From Psococerastis gibbosa (Eukaryota; Arthropoda; Insecta; Psocodea; Psocidae): a stretch of DNA of 64,000 nucleotides. The notes below the pieces were generated by a model. The model was not told where the DNA came from. It did no database searches and saw only the letters and a list, made by a program, of their open reading frames with translations. The stretch lies in assembly GCA_963971405.1 (NCBI GenBank), contig OZ020491.1, forward strand, positions 25,600,855-25,664,854, in the 5' to 3' direction. Position 1 is the first letter of the stretch; every line of letters starts with the position of its first letter. The position numbers and the translations under genes were made by a program. Of the stretch, positions 15,001-26,399 are shown in pieces.

Positions 15001-18000
15001 AGTTGCAGTTTGTGGATAGTTTGCATTTGTGTCATGTCCATCATTTCCTGTCTTATAAAACGTGTCAAGTGCGATGCTTGCGTTCTTTGTGTTTACATCC
15101 ATAAATATCGATGAAAAATGGATTTTTGAACTTAATTGTTGTTTTCATGTTCCTTGGCACTTAGCACATAGGTCAATACGCATTGGACTTAGCCCGTTAC
15201 TTCGGTTTCACATTGTGGCGCTTAGAACGTTTCTTTCATTTCGGCTTTTCCTATTTTTTTTTTTTTTCTTTGCAACTACTGACAATTTTTTTAAATTATT
15301 TAGCTTTGTTATCATAAACAACAAAGATTTAAAGTATATTTGAGATATATTCTTGTATCATAAGACGTAAGGAGACATTATGGCATAACAAAATTCTAGT
15401 TTAAGCAGTTAATTGTAAGAGAGGGCCTTTGACTCTAATATTCGCTGCGAACATTGTTGTGTTTTTTTTTTTTTCATTAACGACGATTATTATTATTATT
15501 ATTATTAAAATAGTGTGAGCCGGTTTTTATTTCCACTTATTTACTTCAACTGGTGCCAGTGGCGGCCTCAGACTATGTATATAAATTAAGTGAAATACTT
15601 CTTCCTACCTCTTCAGGCTTCTCCACGATAGCTCTGGTTCTCTATAATTTTTCTTGAAACTTCTCCTTTATGATTTATATTTATATATATTATATATGTA
15701 TATTTCTGTTTGCAGTGCACATCCTCCATCGGTGATCTGGGCCCAACGGGACTCAGCTATTCTTCTAACGATCTGTCTCGAAGACTGTAAAGACCCAGAA
15801 ATCAAGATAAAACCTGACAGCTTATCCTTTGAAGGTGTTGGTGGACCAGACAAAAAACCCCATAAAGTCACAATCAATTTTTTCAAAGAAGTAGATTCTG
15901 AGGTTTGTGTTTTTTACTTTTCACATGTCGACTTGTACAGTGGTTGAGAACATCCCGTGGTTGGAGACCGTTATCAATATGGCTGCTAGTGTAGCCTGCA
16001 CAAGAGAAGTGCGCGATTTGGCGGGGAAACCCAGTGATATGTGTAGCCTGCACGAGCTAAGCACAGAGTTTTTGACCGAGTCCAGGTATCCGTTCTGCTA
16101 TGCTGCAATGTGTAAGACTTCGATATTTTTTGCGTTGGTACTTATCTCTGATAGTTGGCTTATGGTTAACGGGTGCCTCGTAAGGCATATGGCTCCCGCC
16201 GCTCCAGTTAATGTATCTTAATAAATAAACAAGAGTAATCAGTCAGTAGCAAGGTTATCTGAAGCTTTAATTTTTTTTTTATACCTTTTCCTCGCTTTTA
16301 TCCCGAAGCGGGTCAGCGATACGGCAGGTACTCTTCCACTCCTTGCGAATCTGTGCCTCGGCTGCAGTTGCTCCTAGAATTCTGAGGTCTTCTGAGATTT
16401 TTGCTGCCACCGTTAGCCTGGGCTGTCCTCGTCTTCTTTTTACCTTATCTTCGATATGTTTTATCGGCTTTATCAGGCCATCTGGCTGCTTTCTTTCGAC
16501 GTGACCCCACCATGACAGTCGTCGTTCGAGGGCTTTATCGACTATGCTAGCAGTCTTCATTTCAGCTCTTATTTCGTCTTTGCGGCGTCTATCAGCTAGT
16601 GTGAAGCCCAGGGACCGTCTCAGCATCCGCATGCAGTCTTTGTTGTTCGGCCTTTCTCAAGGCCCAGCACTCTGAGCCATATAACATGCTAGGTCTAACC
16701 ACTTCCTTGTAAATTAGCCCTTTTTAGTTTTTTGGACATTTTTGCTTTCCAATTTATACGTAGTATAAGGAATTAAGGAAAGCTTTGTGATGGTCGAAAT
16801 TTTCGATTCCGAGATTTCAACGGATTTACACGTTTTGAGGTCCCAGGAAACCAAAAAAGTGGTTTTTACAAATGTCTGTCTGTCGCTCTGTCTGTCTGTC
16901 TGTCTGTCTGTTCATCGATTTCCGGGCAAACTACTCGGTGGATTTGTGTGAAATTTGGCATGTAGGTTTACAAAAATCATGCCTCGGGACCATTTTTTTT
17001 TATTTTGAGCTAACTCAATTTGGGGGGGTTTTATTCTCAAAACCCCAAAAAAGCGTTTTTTTACGAAATGTCTATGTCTGTTCATCGATTTCCGGGCAAA
17101 CTACTCGAGCGATTTTCATGAAATTTTGCATGTAGGTTCACAAATCATACCTCGGGACCATTTTTTTTTATTTTGGGCTAGCTCTGTGGGGGGGGGGGTG
17201 TTTATTCTCAAAAAAAAGTCTAAAAAAATTATTTTTCCACAATGGCTCCAAGGATTTCTTTCAAATTCACATGTCTTGTAGTCGTTATTAATTTTAACAA
17301 AATGGGGGGGGGGGGGTCGCTTGCCCCTTGTTAGTTTGCTTTTGGGGGTATAAAATAAAAATAACTCAATTTTCATGAAAAATGATTAAAAAATAATTTT
17401 TCTGCGAAATCTTTCTATCGATGATTTCTACCTTCAGGCATGTTTTAGGTGTTAAATTGAGTAACGAAACCTGACAGGTTGCTTTCCCAAAAAAAAATTT
17501 TTTTTTAATGATAGAAAATTCACGCTCAAATGCATTGCGTGCCCTGCCATTATTGCTGTGTGGTATTGTGTTGGTCTGACCTATCTAAAATTTATCTCAC
17601 CTCGAGTGACATCAGATGTGCAACCAAAAAAGCATGTTCGAGTAAACTCGGACCGGTTCTTGTCTGTTAGGCCAGCCTATCGAGATTCTACTTGCCGCTC
17701 GAAAAACTGTTTCCTACAAATGGACTCAATAAAGTCATTGTATTAATTGGGTCATAATTGGTTTCAGAAATCTGTGTATAGCGCTAGGGATCGAAACATT
17801 GAATTTGTAATAAAGAAAAAGGAGAGTGGACCCTATTGGCCGACGTTAACAAAGGAAAAAACCAAATATCATTGGCTGAAGATTGATTTCAATAAGTGGA
17901 AGGCGGAGGACGATTCCGACGATGAGGGTGGTCAGGGTGGACCCGAAGGAGGAGAGTCCAATTTTGATGACGTAAGTAATATGTATTAATATATTAGGGG

Positions 18001-19299
18001 TCTTCACAGTGTTGGTGTTATCGAGTTGGATGTGCTATCCAAGTTAACACAGAATCGTGAGTGAGTTATCATGCTATATTTAACAGGGTAAACAACGTGG
18101 TAGTCAGCGGCGTAGCCAGAATTTTTTTTTGGGGGGTCCACTTTTCATACGATACGACAAGATAAGTTTTCGAATGGAGTGGTTTTTCATTTGGCGCTCC
18201 CTCCTCCCCGTATTTTCGTAAAATAGTAGAAAAAGAGGAAAGCCTTTCTCAATACTTGTTATGTGAGGTAGCTGCTGTCTCTCTTCTTAAACAGCCTCTA
18301 GCACTCCTTCTTTCGTCGCTAGGTGATTCGAAGCATCTTTCTGTAACACTGGATTTGTCTCCCTACTTCTGATTATTCAACATTTCCTCTGGTACCAGTC
18401 CCACTCGTCTGAGATAGTCTTCAATCTGGTTTATGTATCTCTTCCTCTTCTTCGTGGTCCATCTATTTCTTCCTCCACCTGAGGCCCTAGTATGTCAGTG
18501 TTATATATACCATATAATACTGCAATGTATAGACTATTGTGCCAACAGCCAGACCATGTTGAATCAACCAGAACAGAGCCTGTTCCAAACTGAGGTAAAC
18601 TTGGTAGTGTGTACAGCGTTGGCAGGGGAACATGGTGGGACATGATAACAAGCTTAGGCAATCTAAGCGCGTGTCAAGTCCTGGTCACCTCCGAATTAAT
18701 CGTGTGACTTTACTATGTTCCCCAAGAGGTTCGGGATCCACTATAATAAATAAATATTGACTTTTTTGTTCTATTACTAAGCCAACCTAGCGGAGTTAGG
18801 GCTACACAGCCCTCTCTTACACTCAACTAGGAATGCCCGGGACCGCCTGCTTTACATGCCCTCCGAAGCATGGCCAGAAAATGTAGGAAGTGTAGGGCTC
18901 GAACCAACAACCTTTCGGGCGAAAGTCAGAGTCCGTACCACTTCTCTACATGCCCTGACTCCACATACCCTGATATAATCTGGAGGTCCACCCAGTCAGT
19001 CAACTCCCCTTCTCCCCGAGGTGAAGGAGTCTGCCCTTAAGGTACCTCAAGTTAATAAACATACTCACTCCCCCCGCCAGGCTGACAGGGTTACTCAAAG
19101 TAGAAATGCTAAAAGCAGGCGTTGGAAAACATTGACAGCACTACCGTATGTACTGGACATTGATTGCTTGTTTGATTAATTGCAGATGGTGAAGCAGCTG
19201 GGAGCTCTAAGTGGTGGTGGTGGCGGAGGTGGTAAACCAAATTTGGACGATTTGAACGAGTCTGATTCTGACGATGGTGACCTGCCCGATTTAGAATAA
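12042..19299 (+). CDS. Ptges3: p23 / PTGES3-type HSP90 co-chaperone, complete (4 coding exons)
   Basis: p23 binds the ATP-bound, closed HSP90 dimer in the cytosol, slows ATP hydrolysis and stabilises client complexes; vertebrate relatives are also described as prostaglandin E synthase 3. Exons are 12042-12058, 15716-15902, 17768-17971 and 19186-19299, giving 173 residues. The start is MAGDEG, spliced as GG|T to AHPPSVIWAQRDSAILLTIC, the CS beta-sandwich start. Exon 3 carries ESGPYWPTLTKEKTKYHWL and FNKWKAEDDSDDEGG, the conserved Trp-rich end of the CS domain. Exon 4 carries MVKQLGAL, a glycine run and the acidic end DSDDGDLPDLE. The ATG has A at -3 and G at +4. All junctions are GT-AG with consistent phases. 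An AATAAA overlaps the stop (19295-19300), but its use as a polyadenylation signal is unproven. Confidence 0.93.
12700..12934. repeat. TTAA-family B element in p23 intron 1
   Basis: It has the interior 'tgatgcatgaagtagtcttc' and the right end 'gggatgtacactc' followed by TTAA. The left end is degenerate. Confidence 0.6.
13133..13199. mobile_element. Minimal 67-bp GGCG-type MITE
   Basis: Ends GGCGCTTATTCCACCTACG are perfectly inverted, with TAA on both sides. It lacks the usual GACGTGGTAGCAGACAT core. A near twin is at 50023-50089. Confidence 0.8.
13427..13595 (-). repeat. SINE-2, truncated copy
   Basis: Inverted body and B-box region ('aagccaacttagcggagtta', 'gactcgaacctacaac'). The tRNA-like head breaks off after the B box. 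Confidence 0.7.
13994..14568. repeat. 82-bp direct repeats flanking a 411-bp segment
   Basis: 'cctgatgacgtcatatggta' through 'aaactttacgcctctg' occurs at 13994-14075 and again at 14487-14568 with very few differences. The segment between them contains the secreted-peptide-like exon at 14094-14190. Confidence 0.7.
14094..14854 (-). CDS. Candidate small secreted peptide (tentative, 2 exons)
   Basis: On the - strand, 'ttttttcatttccag' is followed by a frame reading LQAALVVLLGLIALAKA then QDYLNHDDDTQVGRVL and a stop. This is a convincing signal-peptide core with an Ala-Lys-Ala cleavage site and a short acidic mature part. A start codon with one more codon (ATG AAA, 14854-14849) followed by 'gtttgtg' would splice in phase to give MK-LQAA, 35 residues in total, but that donor is weak. 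The gene would lie inside p23 intron 1 on the opposite strand. It could equally be a fragment of a larger secreted-protein gene or a chance frame. Confidence 0.3.
14660..14772. repeat. Imperfect inverted repeat with 'ccagagttct' ends
   Basis: 'acccagagttctgtgtaaga' pairs imperfectly with 'gcctatatagaactctggc' about 80 bp away. Related pieces at 31960-32042 and 21308-21345 suggest a small MITE family. Confidence 0.45.
15930..16222 (+). repeat. R10 dispersed repeat in p23 intron 2
   Basis: It matches the inverted sequence near 412-605, including a shared reading frame (LSTEFLTESRYPFCYAAMCK). A related start occurs near 10925-10995 ('ggagaccgttatcaatatgg'). It starts just after the p23 exon-2 donor. 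No protein family is recognised. Confidence 0.5.
16279..16720 (-). pseudogene. Non-LTR retrotransposon reverse transcriptase, C-terminal remnant
   Basis: The - strand frame contains MRMLRRSLGFTLADRRRKDE, LERRLSWWGHVERKQPDGLI and RRRGQPRLTVAAKISEDL, the segment after the polymerase domain of RTE-like LINEs. It ends close to the element's 3' end. The 5' part is lost. It lies antisense in p23 intron 2. Confidence 0.75.
16862..17230. repeat. Two tandem units of about 185 bp starting from a TCTG microsatellite
   Basis: 'ttcatcgatttccgggcaaa' followed by a 'catgtaggttnacaaa...cctcgggaccattttttt' block occurs twice (from about 16913 and 17081). The first unit is preceded by (TCTG)n. Homopolymer T and G runs follow. 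Probably a retroposon 3' region. Confidence 0.55.
18113..18160 (+). repeat. hAT-type MITE end, solitary
   Basis: 'cagcggcgtagccagaattt' followed by T and G runs resembles the left end of the hAT MITEs at 50352-50762 and 60260-60524. No right end is found nearby. Confidence 0.4.
18540..19130 (+). repeat. R4 retroposon interrupted by SINE-2
   Basis: R4 (about 340 bp) runs from 'caaactgaggtaaacttggt' through 'ggttcgggatccactat' and resumes at 'ggaggtccacccagtcagtc', ending 'ctaaaagcaggcgttggaaa'. SINE-2 (- strand) occupies 18745-18960 in the middle, so it inserted later. This lies in p23 intron 3. Other R4 copies: 34005-34345, 39240-39385, 47220-47466, 53820-54190, 55492-55764, 59270-59520 and 63465-63705. 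Confidence 0.7.
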
Positions 19300-19604
19300 A
19301 AAAAACCTTCATCCAACCCACCTAGTTAAGTCTCCGTTAATAACCGGAGTGACTACAGCCTAATTAAGATGTCTCCATTTTATTAATATTTTTGTTTAAT
19401 GGTATTAAAAATAGCCCTCAATGTTCTAGGTGGGCTATGTCACTTATATATGGTCGGGTAGTCCCGAATTTTTCCAAATTTATTAACAACATAGGTTGAA
19501 AGCTGATTAATTACTTTTTCTATCCTGGGCCCTTATATTGATAAAAATGCTGTACATAAACAGAGATAATGCACAATAGATCTTGTCTTTTGAACCATCG
19601 TTAA

Positions 19605-20061
19605 GGCGCTTATTCCACCAACGTCAATAGTGATAGTAAATGTAGTATTGACGTGGTAGCAGACATTAAAGACAGTCTAAAAATGTCTGGTACCACGTCA
19701 ATACTACATTTACTATCACTATGAGGTTCTATAGGGACAGTTTTGGTCACTAGGTTCGCTGACGACAAACCGATATCCATATTATTCAAAATGGCCGTCG
19801 TTTGCATGTGAGAACTAAGCTCTTAGCATCTAATTAATTCTTTTAATATTTTTTATAATATTTTTACTATGCCTGGACCTTATTTCACTGCATATAATTT
19901 AATATATATATTTTCCATGATTTATAGAAAAATATCGCTTTAAAATAAAACGTAATTAAAAATCATTTTAAAATAGTATTGAGGCTTATGGAAAAATCAA
20001 CGCTTTGATCTACAAAATGACGTCACAAATTAACCCCATTGACGTTGGTGGAATAAGCGCC
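19605..20061. mobile_element. GGCG-type MITE containing an R6 insertion
   Basis: Ends GGCGCTTATTCCACCAACG and their inverse, with the shared core. R6 (19723-20037) sits in the right arm with AT on both sides; removing it restores 'ctatcactattgacgttgg', the expected inverse of the left arm. It lies 306 bp past the p23 stop. Confidence 0.85.
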
Positions 20062-21354
20062 TATTCCATAAAAACCAATAGTCATATGTCTGGAATTCAT
20101 CGTCTACTTCTTCCTATTAGATATATTATTTAATTTTATAGAGGAACAATAATTCTTAGAAACAAATGCATTGTATATTATCGAAGCTTATGTAGTTCAT
20201 TAGGTGTTCAAAGAGCGATGTTGCCAATATGGTCACTCTGGAACGATAATTTAATCAATTAGCTTTCACGCCATGTTTGCCAAAAATTTGGAAAGATTCT
20301 TTTTAAGGAAATGTCCCGATTTCCTCTCACCTTAGCCTTGACTTAAAGTACCATTGTTCCAAGACATTGGTAGTATGATCGGCAAGTCAAATGTAGACTT
20401 AGACTTCTTCATATGCCCTCCTAATGCCGCCTATGCAGCGTGAGGAACGGCGTAGAGGCCGCCAGTCATTAGAGATAGCTAAGACTTCCTCCGCTTGTTT
20501 CGATTAAATTGTGGTCATGGCCCCGTCCCATTGGACGTTACAATGAACGTAGGCCATTCATTTCAACGTATTGCTTTCTCAATGATCTTAGTGAAATATG
20601 TATGCATGTATCATATTTTATTGAATGGCAGGTAGTCACAATTTTCTTATTTTTCATGTATCCGAAGTGACTGTCTAAACACAGATAGTTGGCGCGTATT
20701 AAAGCTTCTAAATTTATAATAAGAATATATATGTGAATTTTGCCCACACGATTTGACGATTTTAGTCCAAATATGTATTTTGTTATGTTGCGTAGAAAAG
20801 CATGTCCCTCTACAGAGATAACTAAAAGTCAACCTACGGAATAATTAATTCATAAGCTTATATTTTCATTAAATGGAGATATCTTTCCAACAATTCACTC
20901 CGATGTTACTTTTATTAGTTTTTACATTGAACTGTCTGGAGCCGTTCCAAAAATCTTCTGTATCATTATTTTGTCATTAGTTTGTTTAGTCTCTTTTTAG
21001 AAATACTGGACGCCATCTAATTCTCTATCTTTCTATCTCTCTGTTTATTTGTTACCTATTCTCGAGGCTATGGTCTGGTGCATAAAGACTATACGCTGCA
21101 CTGTCGTCGAGAAATATTGCACTTCACTATACAGGAGAGATTGGACATTCGCGCCCGCCAAGGATATTTTGTTGTTGTTGAATTTCTGGTACCACCTACC
21201 ACCATTGAGACGTCTTGTTGTGACAAATCAGAGTCCAGCTTGCAGCCGTGATGGGATTTGTTGTTTGGGTTGGTGGCAGCAGAAATTGAAGAAATATCCA
21301 TGGCCGGAGTGAATGTCCCACCCTCCTATATATTATAACTCTACATTCTGCTAA
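20062..21354. other. No gene recognised
   Basis: AT-rich intergenic DNA. Frames at 20538-20832 and 21049-21312 show no recognisable domains. A small repeat end ('gtgaatgtccca...tataactcta') is at about 21308-21345. Confidence 0.4.
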
Positions 21355-21493
21355 GGCGGGGATTCCATGGACCTCGTTTGTGTTCGTCAGCGAGATATTG
21401 ACGTGGTAGCAGACATTAAAGACAGTCTAAAAATGTCTGCTACCACGTCAATATCTCGCTGACAGACACAAACGAGGTCGGGGGAATCCCCGC
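21355..21493. mobile_element. GGCG-type MITE, near-perfect palindrome
   Basis: 139 bp; ends GGCGGGGATTCC and GGAATCCCCGC. The two arms meet at GACAGTC in the middle of the shared core. TAA flanks both sides. Confidence 0.85.
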
Positions 21494-22771
21494 TAAAGGC
21501 GATTTATCGACGTCGGTTGCCAGTGCTGGGCGATGCAGTGGCAATAGGAATAGGATGTTCTTCATGCGCCGTATCTATGTTCTAGTTGAGGTGTACAGAA
21601 CAGTTCGCCTATTACGTTAGAATCCTTGTGTTTTTGGCTAAAAGGAATGTAGCTTGGAAATACGTTTGGTTTAATTTATATGGCTCGATTTCACCTAAGC
21701 TAGGGAGATGTTGATTTTTTTTTTACATTTGCAACTCACAACTTGGTCACATTTTCCTTTAACATTTCCCCCCTACTTTTGTCAGCTATATGCAATGCTT
21801 AGCTTGTGGTTAGGCGCGTTCTATTCTATTTTATTATCGTTGATTCACCCTATGGGCTATTTTGGAACACTTGACCGAAGAGGGCGTCGATCGCAAGCAC
21901 TCCTGCACTTGACACTTGTGTCATATAAAAGGTAGAATAATCTAAAACTCCTTCCCATACTACATTCCAGTTTTGCCTTGCTACGCGTTACAGTAGCCTT
22001 AGCCGTTCTGTTGTAACTTTTCCGAACAAAATATGAAAACACTACCCGTACATTAATATATACAATCTAAAACTGTTCAATTTTGTATGTTACCATATAC
22101 CTAACACTAGAGGCAGAGAGTACCTGTTTAACTTTGTAGATAGCCTCTACAGGAAGAGAAATTAAAGGAAGGAAAACATAGAAATATTAACGGAAATTGG
22201 ATTTGAACCCGAGTCTCCGCCTTGCATGCTTGTATGCTGACCACTGCAACAAATCCGTCATGTTTTCAGTTTCCAACTTGTTTATCACACCTGAAGTTAC
22301 TTTCTATTGAGCAACCTTAACAAACCACAACACTCTTGAGGCTACTGTAACGTCTCTATTATCTTTGACCTACTTAATTGCTTTTGCTTACTTTTTAGTA
22401 GTAGCAGTGGCGTATATATAAAGTGTTTTCGTCAAGACCAGATCGCCTTTAGCTTGCCGCCGGCAGTGGATTGAGCCGACGTTGACCGCTTACCGCTCAT
22501 TTTTGACCCGGGTATGCAAATTATGTATTACAACTCACATGAGTTAATTTTGTTTTACATTTTACCATGTACGCCACTGGTAGTAGTCTTGTGTGAATGT
22601 AAATAGTAGGCTAGGTTATTATTGAAATGGTATCTATTTCATTTTTTGTAAGAAAAAAGGAGCTCTCGCCAATGAAAATGTTTCAAAGTAATTTTGTTAT
22701 TATTGCTATAAAAAGATCTTCCCATTTTATATAGGCTACAAGCTCATTGTGCCAACTTGCAAAATGTCACG
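21494..22771. other. No gene recognised; one tRNA-like remnant
   Basis: The - strand at about 22197-22262 has a B-box-like 'gggttcaaatcc' and an A-box-like 'tgcagtggtcagca' at tRNA-like spacing, but its stems do not close well. The rest is unassigned. Confidence 0.35.
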
Positions 22772-22925
22772 CCCGTCGACTTCGATGGCCAGGTGGTAAC
22801 GTGCTTGCACTTGTGCGAGTCTTTACACGCCATGCAATCGGAGACGTGTCTTACTCATCACGGGTAATAACCTACAGAGGCGACTGAAAAGGTCAATCGG
22901 ATACATTCATTAAATTGTTTGTATG
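22772..22925 (+). repeat. R5 dispersed repeat
   Basis: 'tggccaggtggtaacgtgct', 'gtgcgagtctttacacgcca' and 'gactgaaaaggtcaatcgga' define a repeat of about 155 bp. Other copies: 37017-37180 (- strand), 57835-57975 and 61158-61315. The head looks tRNA-like ('ggccaggtggtaacgtgc'), so it may be a SINE. Confidence 0.6.
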
Positions 22926-23744
22926 CGATTTATCTTTAGTTTACTAGTAACACTGCTGTAATGTGGAATTGTACATAGATATATAATTAACATAGGTGGA
23001 TTTCATATGGCCGCCGCATGCGCAGATGTCGAGATTTAAAGTTGCACTGCATGGGGTAGGTTTACGTAAACCCTACATTACACAAGCTAAGAAAGGAATC
23101 TGCTAGTTTAGCGTAATGACGTGGGCATCCTGTTGACCGTAAAGTATAACGTTTTGAATGGGTAACGGCTGCTCCATAAGGAATATAATGGGCATTTACA
23201 CGATGGGGTTGTAGAATAATTAAAAATTCTCTGGGAATTTTTGTCCAGTGATTACGGGATTTTGAAAACATTGATATGGCAGCCCAGGCTTTTCCGTGTG
23301 TGCACAGTTAAAAAATAATATGCCCAACGTCCAAGGGTGTGTAAAGGTGATATCACCCATTAGCCAAACATTGCTTTCGTCGCGTCGATCTACTCTAATA
23401 TCGTTGTGTTATGTCACTAGAAAATGTATTGTTGCATAGCATGTTAGAAATTAAAAAATCCTATATCTGCTTCATAAAGTTGATTATAAAACGTTGCACA
23501 ACTTCATTGAGACCTTTTCTAATAGTGTTTTTAGAGTTACGAAAATATTGTGGGCTCAGTAATAATAGTTTTTCTATTTTAATTATTTTAGTTCGTGTAC
23601 TAGACCTATTAGTTTTTTTTTAAATTGTTTCTTGGTTGATGCGTCCAGTTATTCTACACGTGATTTGACCTGAATAAATATGATTTCATTGAAGATTGTG
23701 GTGTATCCTTATTATTAAAAGACTGCTGTGTGATTCCTGAATCC
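22926..23744. other. No gene or repeat recognised
   Basis: AT-rich DNA with short frames only and no conserved motif. Confidence 0.4.
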
Positions 23745-24055
23745 TCAGACTCAGAGGTCAGGGTGAGTGTGAGGTACCAACTTAACAACAAGGGCTGCAG
23801 AGCCAGTAGATGTATTTGCATGGGAGACTCGTATCTGTACTGGTTAAGTCATGCTTTCGCCTGTTTCATTGCGTCAATGGAAAGCTTGTCACAGCTGTCC
23901 ATTATCGCTTGTAGTCGGTGTAAGTTGACATCGAGAACGTATACCAGTTTGCCAATGGCCAAAAATTCATACGGAAACAATACAAGTAATGTGTGAAATC
24001 CATGGGGTCATTGGCATCGGACAAGGGACCTATGGGCCACTATAAGTAAGCCTGG
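23745..24055 (-). repeat. R3 dispersed repeat
   Basis: An inverted R3 copy recognised by 'actcgtatctgtactggtta', 'gtccattatcgcttgtagtc' and 'catacggaaacaatacaagt'. Confidence 0.65.
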
Positions 24056-24244
24056 GTTCATAAGAAGTCATAAAAGGAAAACAAATACTACCCTAAATAA
24101 TAGAAATAGGTTGACATGTACTATGCAATTGGCGTAGGCCAAATATGCGTCCCCTGGATTCCTTCGGCCACTCCGAGTCTGGTCTCATCCTGCCGCTTCT
24201 GGTTCCCATTGTCAGCGGTCGTCAGCAGGTTCAACTCACCAGCA

Positions 24245-24407
24245 GCCTGATCGAGGCGATTATAATACCGGGGTTAAATAAATACCCTAGGATTATAACT
24301 GTAAACAAACAAATTTTGAATAGCACTTTCCATTATAAAATTATCTTGTTTACATTTTTAATACCAGGGGATTAAATAAATACCGGTATTATAATCGCCT
24401 CGATCAG
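24245..24407. mobile_element. Short TIR element with GCAGCCTGATCGAGGCG ends
   Basis: 163 bp with inverted ends of about 30 bp ('gcagcctgatcgaggcgatt'). The interior ('aaacaaacaaattttgaata', 'gcactttccattataaaatt') recurs at about 61728-61850 and, inverted, at about 24640-24705. Confidence 0.7.
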
Positions 24408-24744
24408 GCTGCAGGCCCGAACTAGGTCAAGCCATCTAGAGGGGTTGTTCTGTGCAGAGGCGTACCGCCGTCACCGGCCCACACTTTGTGCCGTATGCAC
24501 ACAATCCGCCACTTCATGCCAATATGGATATTACATTTTTATGCATTTATTTTTACTACAAATCCTTATTGATTATTTATTAACCATATTGATCAAGCCA
24601 AATTATAAAGAGCATCAGCGGGCCAACTATGACGATTATTTTTAATCTTAACCTGAGATTAAAAATGTAAGATAATTTTATTTTTGAATGGAAAGTGCTA
24701 CTCAATTTTTTTTTTTATATTTTTTAACCCCCAGTTTAAGGCGC

Positions 24745-24935
24745 ATAAATGGCATAAAAGGCCCCAGCAACTTGCGCCGGGGCATCGTTGTGGCAGCGTT
24801 CCGAATGGCCACAAGACACGACTACCTGCACAGAATAGGTATCGCTGATTCATCCGAATGCCCCCTCTGCTTCCAAAGGGAAGTAAATGCCGATCACCTA
24901 ATCAGCTGCATTGGCATTGAGGTAGAAAACCAAAC
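24745..24935 (+). pseudogene. LINE ORF2 C-terminal zinc-knuckle remnant
   Basis: The frame reads RMATRHDYLHRIGIADSSEC then PLCFQREVNADHLISC, the CPLC...HLISC metal-binding block found after the RNase H or reverse-transcriptase region in I/R1/jockey-type LINEs. It is a short isolated piece. Confidence 0.65.
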
Positions 24936-24969
24936 TACGACACAGGAGGGTATGGCCCAGATCTACTAA

Positions 24970-25107
24970 GGCGGGGATTCCACCAATGTCAATAGTGATA
25001 TTAAATGTTTTTGACGTGGTAGCAGACAGTTTTAGACTGTCTAAAAATGTCTGCTACCACGTCAAATAACATTTAATATCACTATTGACGTTGGTGGAAT
25101 CCCCGCC
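24970..25107. mobile_element. GGCG-type MITE
   Basis: 138 bp; ends GGCGGGGATTCCACCAATG and GGTGGAATCCCCGCC, almost fully palindromic, with the core ATGTCTGCTACCACGTCA. Confidence 0.85.
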
Positions 25108-25394
25108 TATGCGGCTCGACGTCAAATGACCTACCAGCCAATGACGGGCGTTGGCTGAAGAAGAAATACCATAGTAGGCCCGCAGATTTACTATATGCAT
25201 GGGGTTGGGTTATCTATATGTAGACTTAAGTACAGGGCTGGAATAATATAAAACAATATGTACTACTAAAGTTCGTCCCATTTTATTTACAAACAAATAC
25301 AATAATGTAGAATAGAAATATCAACCCAGAAAGTTTCATTCAATAAAAGCTGGCTAGCCTAACAATTGAAATCAGTGTCTCTTTTCTGTATTAC

Positions 25395-25605
25395 ATGTGA
25401 TTATAGACGCTGTTGAATACAGCAAGTTACTGACAATAGATACTGTATGCAGAACTAAGGCGGCTATTCTACTTGTCAATATTCCGTCATTTGTGCATCA
25501 ATAATTGATGAGATTTTTGTTTTTATATAGAGTATATAATAGATGCTGTTGTATACAGCATGTTACTGACAATAGATACTGTGTACAGAACTAAGCTGAA
25601 TTCTC
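25395..25605. repeat. Short direct duplication flanking a MITE half
   Basis: 'ttactgacaatagatactgt' with its neighbours occurs at about 25395-25460 and 25540-25605. Between them lies the left half of a GGCG-type MITE (from 25457, GGCGGCTATTC...), with no right end. Confidence 0.6.
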
Positions 25606-25639
25606 AGTATGCAGTTCCATCAAGTGTTTCATTCAATTT

Positions 25640-25885
25640 TAACATGCTTATCTTTCGAAATTGTAGTTTTTCCAGAAACGTGCAAATATTTTATAAACAA
25701 TAACTTTTCACGATTTTATAAAAAAAACTACAATTTCGAAAACTAAAAATACCTAATTATATGATGCGTGAAGTAGTCTTCTACAATTTTGATGAGCCAA
25801 ATCTTTAATAACATGCTTAGTTAATTAAATAAAAAATAAAAAGTATTAAATTTCGGGCTGCCAATTTCCTACGGGCTGTACACTT
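25640..25885. repeat. TTAA-family B element
   Basis: It contains two facing copies of 'aaaactacaatttcgaa', the interior 'tgatgcgtgaagtagtcttc', and the right end 'gggctgtacact' before TTAA. Confidence 0.6.
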
Positions 25886-26112
25886 TTAAATTAAAAACAT
25901 GTTGAGATGCAGATGGCGAGATGGAAGTCGACCGCGCCAAATCCTTTTTTTGAACTTTTCTTGTGAAGATATTTTTAATTTATTTAAGTAAACAGATATA
26001 TTTCGAAATCATCCCAACTGAGATTATAACCAGGACAAATTCCAGGTTAAAATTTAACCTGGACTAAGAGCGAAAAACCATGAGTAACCTGGTCAAACCA
26101 GGGCGATTGGCC

Positions 26113-26216
26113 ACCTTCTCTTACACTCAACTAAGAAGGCCCGTGACCCCTGATTTACATGATTTACATGGCCTCCGAAGCATGGCCATAAAATGTAGTG
26201 TAGTGTGTAGGATTGG
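26113..26216 (-). repeat. SINE-2, degenerate copy
   Basis: 'tcttacactcaactaagaag' followed by 'ctccgaagcatggccataaa' marks a diverged inverted body. Confidence 0.5.
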
Positions 26217-26399
26217 AGCTTGGGTGAAAGTAGCGGAGCGTGCATATAAAAGGCGAGCAATGCCGCATTACACTCAACAAATCCTTAGGAATCTTAAGAA
26301 ACCCGCGACCAAATACGATTGCATGAGCATGATGTTATCACCGTAGTCTAAGAAAATTAAGAATCTCGTCACGTTAGAATTCAAATTTTTACTTTTTAA

